Assembly: GCA_964523005.1 (NCBI GenBank)
Contig: CAZFZL010000099.1
Location: 1-5,762 of the forward strand
DNA length: 5,762 nt
From: UMGS1307 sp964523005
Lineage (GTDB): Bacteria; Bacillota; Clostridia; Oscillospirales; CAG-382
Reading direction: 5' to 3'
Below the pieces are notes generated by a model that saw only the letters and a program-made list of their open reading frames with translations, did not search any database and was not told the DNA's origin. Made by a program: the position numbers and the translations under genes. Numbering within the stretch: position 1 is the stretch's first letter; every line of letters starts with the position of its first letter. This document shows, piece after piece, positions 5,290 to 5,762 of this stretch.

Positions 5290-5762
5290 CTATCTGCCGT
5301 AATAGATCTCATTTGATGAGCAGAGCAAATACAAGGCTGAATATACTTCATCGCTTATCTGCGCAGAATAGCCGTGTATGACTATATACTTACGACCGAG
5401 GCTGTCGCTTCCCGCCCATATGACAGGCGCGTCCGGCGCGCTTTGGTAAGCGATACGATCAAAGGCAGCGTACATACAAACCACGCATTCGACATTAATG
5501 TCTACTGTTCCGGGAGCAAAAGAGATGGATTTCAGCAAATTCTTTAGTGCCGATACATCGATCACTCTTCGCACAGAGGCCTCAAGGCAGCCTGCCGTTG
5601 CATCACAAAGCGCGTAAAGATTATCATCTGCATAATAGCCCGGCATAAACGCTCCGGACGTGATAAGCACGTTATTCGTCGTTCCGGACGCTTCAACGCA
5701 AAGCACAGGAAACACGCTTTCAAACATCGTGCCAAGCTCAACGCCGGTGCAAAGCTCGTGAT
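5290..5762 (-). CDS. Hypothetical protein, C-terminal part (N-terminus beyond right edge)
   Basis: The frame is open from the right edge to TAG at 5292-5290: 157 complete codons. An ATG occurs at 5727, but no ribosome binding site precedes it and the frame continues upstream without a stop (reading ...CTGVELGT before that Met), so the true start is probably outside the window. No family was recognised. Visible traits: eight cysteines spread along 157 residues, alternating beta-like hydrophobic segments (FPVLCVEASG, VECVVCMYAAF, RKYIVIHGYSAQ), no membrane helix, and a C-terminus ending NEIYYGR. Two stretches near the end, about 40 residues apart, look like strand-helix units. It is followed by a strong hairpin, so it probably ends its own transcript and is not co-transcribed with the sigma gene. 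That it is a real gene is supported by the long uninterrupted frame, the terminator placement and its strand agreement with the neighbours. Confidence 0.6.
   Translation of the reverse strand, partial: HELCTGVELGTMFESVFPVLCVEASGTTNNVLITSGAFMPGYYADDNLYALCDATAGCLEASVRRVIDVSALKNLLKSISFAPGTVDINVECVVCMYAAFDRIAYQSAPDAPVIWAGSDSLGRKYIVIHGYSAQISDEVYSALYLLCSSNEIYYGR

Noticed and set aside
5290..5727. ATG at 5727 as the true start of the right-end gene
   Set aside because: No ribosome binding site precedes it and the frame stays open to the window edge, so a start outside the window is more likely.

Overview
The window looks like chromosomal DNA of a low-to-moderate GC Gram-positive anaerobe, most likely a member of Bacillota class Clostridia. 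The clues are strong AAGGAG/GGAGG ribosome binding sites, near-consensus sigma-A promoters with extended -10 elements, Lys/Arg-rich signal and anchor sequences, a clostridial-style ECF sigma factor, and a MetY of the Clostridia type. The species cannot be named from the sequence alone. No tRNA, rRNA, CRISPR array, insertion sequence or phage gene was seen.

Layout. (1) Positions 1-728, minus strand: the N-terminal 242 codons of a secreted transglutaminase-like protein. It runs off the left edge and has Ser where the catalytic Cys should be. (2) 729-1073: a divergent intergenic region with one good promoter in each direction. (3) 1074-2339, plus strand: a complete O-acetylhomoserine sulfhydrylase (MetY), followed by a terminator. 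(4) 2340-2572: a convergent intergenic region with two terminators and a possible folded element between them. (5) 5069-2573, minus strand: a two-gene operon. An ECF sigma-70 factor (200 aa) overlaps by 17 bases a 636-aa protein with a short cytoplasmic tail, one membrane helix and a large outside beta-propeller. (6) 5070-5289: a candidate ECF-type promoter for the operon and a long perfect hairpin that probably terminates the gene to its right. (7) 5290-5762, minus strand: the C-terminal part of an unrecognised cysteine-containing protein that runs off the right edge.

How they may work together. The MetY gene is a stand-alone sulfur-assimilation/methionine gene with its own promoter and terminator. 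The sigma factor and propeller protein are translationally coupled. A sigma factor followed by a single-pass membrane protein is the classic sigma/anti-sigma arrangement, so the propeller protein is proposed here, by inference only, as the sensor that restrains the sigma factor. A candidate ECF-like promoter correctly placed in front of the sigma gene would fit autoregulation. The sigma/propeller pair and the Cys-to-Ser transglutaminase-like protein are the most interesting items in the window.
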